Shown here piece after piece: positions 60,727-61,339 of a DNA stretch of 61,339 nt (position 1 is the first letter of the stretch; every line of letters begins with the position of its first letter). The position numbers and the translations under genes are program-made. The notes beneath the pieces are model-generated. The model was not told where the DNA came from and ran no database searches. It saw nothing but the letters and a program-made list of their open reading frames with translations. The stretch lies in NCBI GenBank assembly GCA_910585355.1, contig CAJUDN010000004.1, forward strand, positions 9,135-70,473, written 5' to 3'. This DNA comes from an uncultured Lachnospiraceae bacterium. Its GTDB lineage: Bacteria > Bacillota_A > Clostridia > Lachnospirales > Lachnospiraceae.

Positions 60727-61339
60727 CTATTCTTTTTCATTCATTAACTGCTGCAACTCCTCCTTGCTTGGAAGCACCGTTTGATATTTACTCGCAAATA
60801 TCTGATTATTATCCTTTGGCAAAGTCATTTCTACCACTGCATCTTTCTTATCCTTACAAACAATGATGCCAATTGTTGAATTTTCATCCTCAAGTTTTAC
60901 TTTCCTGTCATAATAGTTTACATACATCTGCATTTGCCCAATATCCTGATGTTTCAACTGTCCAACCTTTAAATCAAATAGAACAAAACATCTTAACAGA
61001 CGATTAAAAAATACCAGATCTACTCTATAGTGCTCCTCCTCAAATGTAAACCGCACTTGGCGTCCCACAAACGTAAATCCTCTCCCCAACTCCAGCAAAA
61101 ACATTTGTAGATTGTCTATCAAACGCTTTTCCAGTTCAGTTTCTGAATAAACAGCTTCTTCTGGCAATCCAGTAAATTCCAAAATATAGGGGTCTTTAAA
61201 AATGTCATCCGGTTTTTCAACTTGCTGCCCTTCCAAAGCAAGGCGCATTACATCATCTTTCTCTCTGCTTAATACAAGCCTTTCATATAGAGAACTGCCA
61301 TATTGTCGTCCAAGTTCATCCTTGCTCCATCCATTCTTA
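60727..61339 (-). CDS. PDDEXK nuclease domain protein (YhcG/DUF1016), partial
   Basis: The frame is open to the window edge, so the N-terminus is missing. The visible part begins NGWSKDELGRQYGSSLYERLVLSREKDDV and includes the nuclease core (YRVDLVFFNRLLRCFVLFDLKVGQLKHQDIGQMQMYVNYYD, with D and E/D-x-K residues). DUF1016 proteins are often linked with restriction-modification or mobile elements, but none is visible here. Confidence 0.85.
   Translation of the reverse strand, partial: KNGWSKDELGRQYGSSLYERLVLSREKDDVMRLALEGQQVEKPDDIFKDPYILEFTGLPEEAVYSETELEKRLIDNLQMFLLELGRGFTFVGRQVRFTFEEEHYRVDLVFFNRLLRCFVLFDLKVGQLKHQDIGQMQMYVNYYDRKVKLEDENSTIGIIVCKDKKDAVVEMTLPKDNNQIFASKYQTVLPSKEELQQLMNEKE

Noticed and set aside
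60727..61339. Restriction-modification or mobile island at the right edge
   Set aside because: Only one partial DUF1016 gene is visible; no methylase, integrase or repeats accompany it within the window.

Overview
The window looks like chromosome from a spore-forming, low-to-mid GC Firmicute of the Lachnospiraceae (Clostridium cluster XIVa). The evidence is a SpoVB-type flippase, a T-box leader, sigma-A promoters with 17-bp spacers, a Bacillus/Clostridium-type LexA box, and families typical of that group (DUF3842, DUF4250, DUF5688, TIGR04076). The species is not determinable from the sequence alone. Most of the window is housekeeping and nutrient-transport genes. There are no rRNA genes, CRISPR arrays, prophage or complete transposons. 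I see one tRNA.

Layout. 0-4 kb: nifS-nifU-mnmA-amidase operon on the minus strand (sulfur transfer to tRNA, plus a cell-wall lipoprotein). 4.4-6 kb: spoVB. 6-9.2 kb: redox/metal cluster (two TIGR04076 proteins, one with a heavy-metal domain; two flavodoxin-like reductases, one with an in-frame UGA) divergent from a Crp/Fnr regulator. 9.5-12.2 kb: DUF4160 pair, then dinB with two small downstream genes under a LexA-boxed, apparently leaderless promoter. 12.2-16 kb: apt, an M23 peptidase, DUF3842, panE. 16-19.5 kb: SPFH / zinc-ribbon / TPM membrane-stress-type operon. 19.5-26.5 kb: response regulator, histidine kinase, 816-aa membrane protein, ABC ATPase, ABC-2 permease and nfo, with overlapping or nearly abutting ends. 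26.9-33.5 kb: ppk, ppx, pheA, plsC and small membrane genes. 33.6-38.3 kb: asparaginase and pstSCAB. 38.5-43 kb: HAD phosphatase, GNAT, MATE, and a BASS-family transporter behind a T-box. 43-48.5 kb: metA, ligA, rluF-like, queA, tRNA-Arg(CCG). 48.5-52.6 kb: a region of decay with a frameshifted MerR gene, an aldo/keto reductase remnant, an intact cysteine-desulfidase-like gene and an M20 peptidase broken by an amber codon. 52.7-58.7 kb: MATE, DUF5688, and a Fur-boxed feoA-feoB-thrE operon. 58.7-61.3 kb: uvrB and a PDDEXK nuclease that runs off the end.

Regulation seen directly: a T-box, a Fur box, a LexA box, a TTGA-N10-TCAA palindrome at the Crp/Fnr gene, and several clear promoters and hairpins. 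Intergenic regions carry dispersed repeats: a MITE-like family with inverted ends and a separate element of about 115 bp present twice. The most unusual points are the T-box controlling a BASS transporter, the SOS promoter whose predicted start falls on the dinB start codon, the signalling/ABC operon with its unrecognised 816-aa protein, iron uptake fused transcriptionally to an amino-acid exporter, and four damaged or recoded genes.
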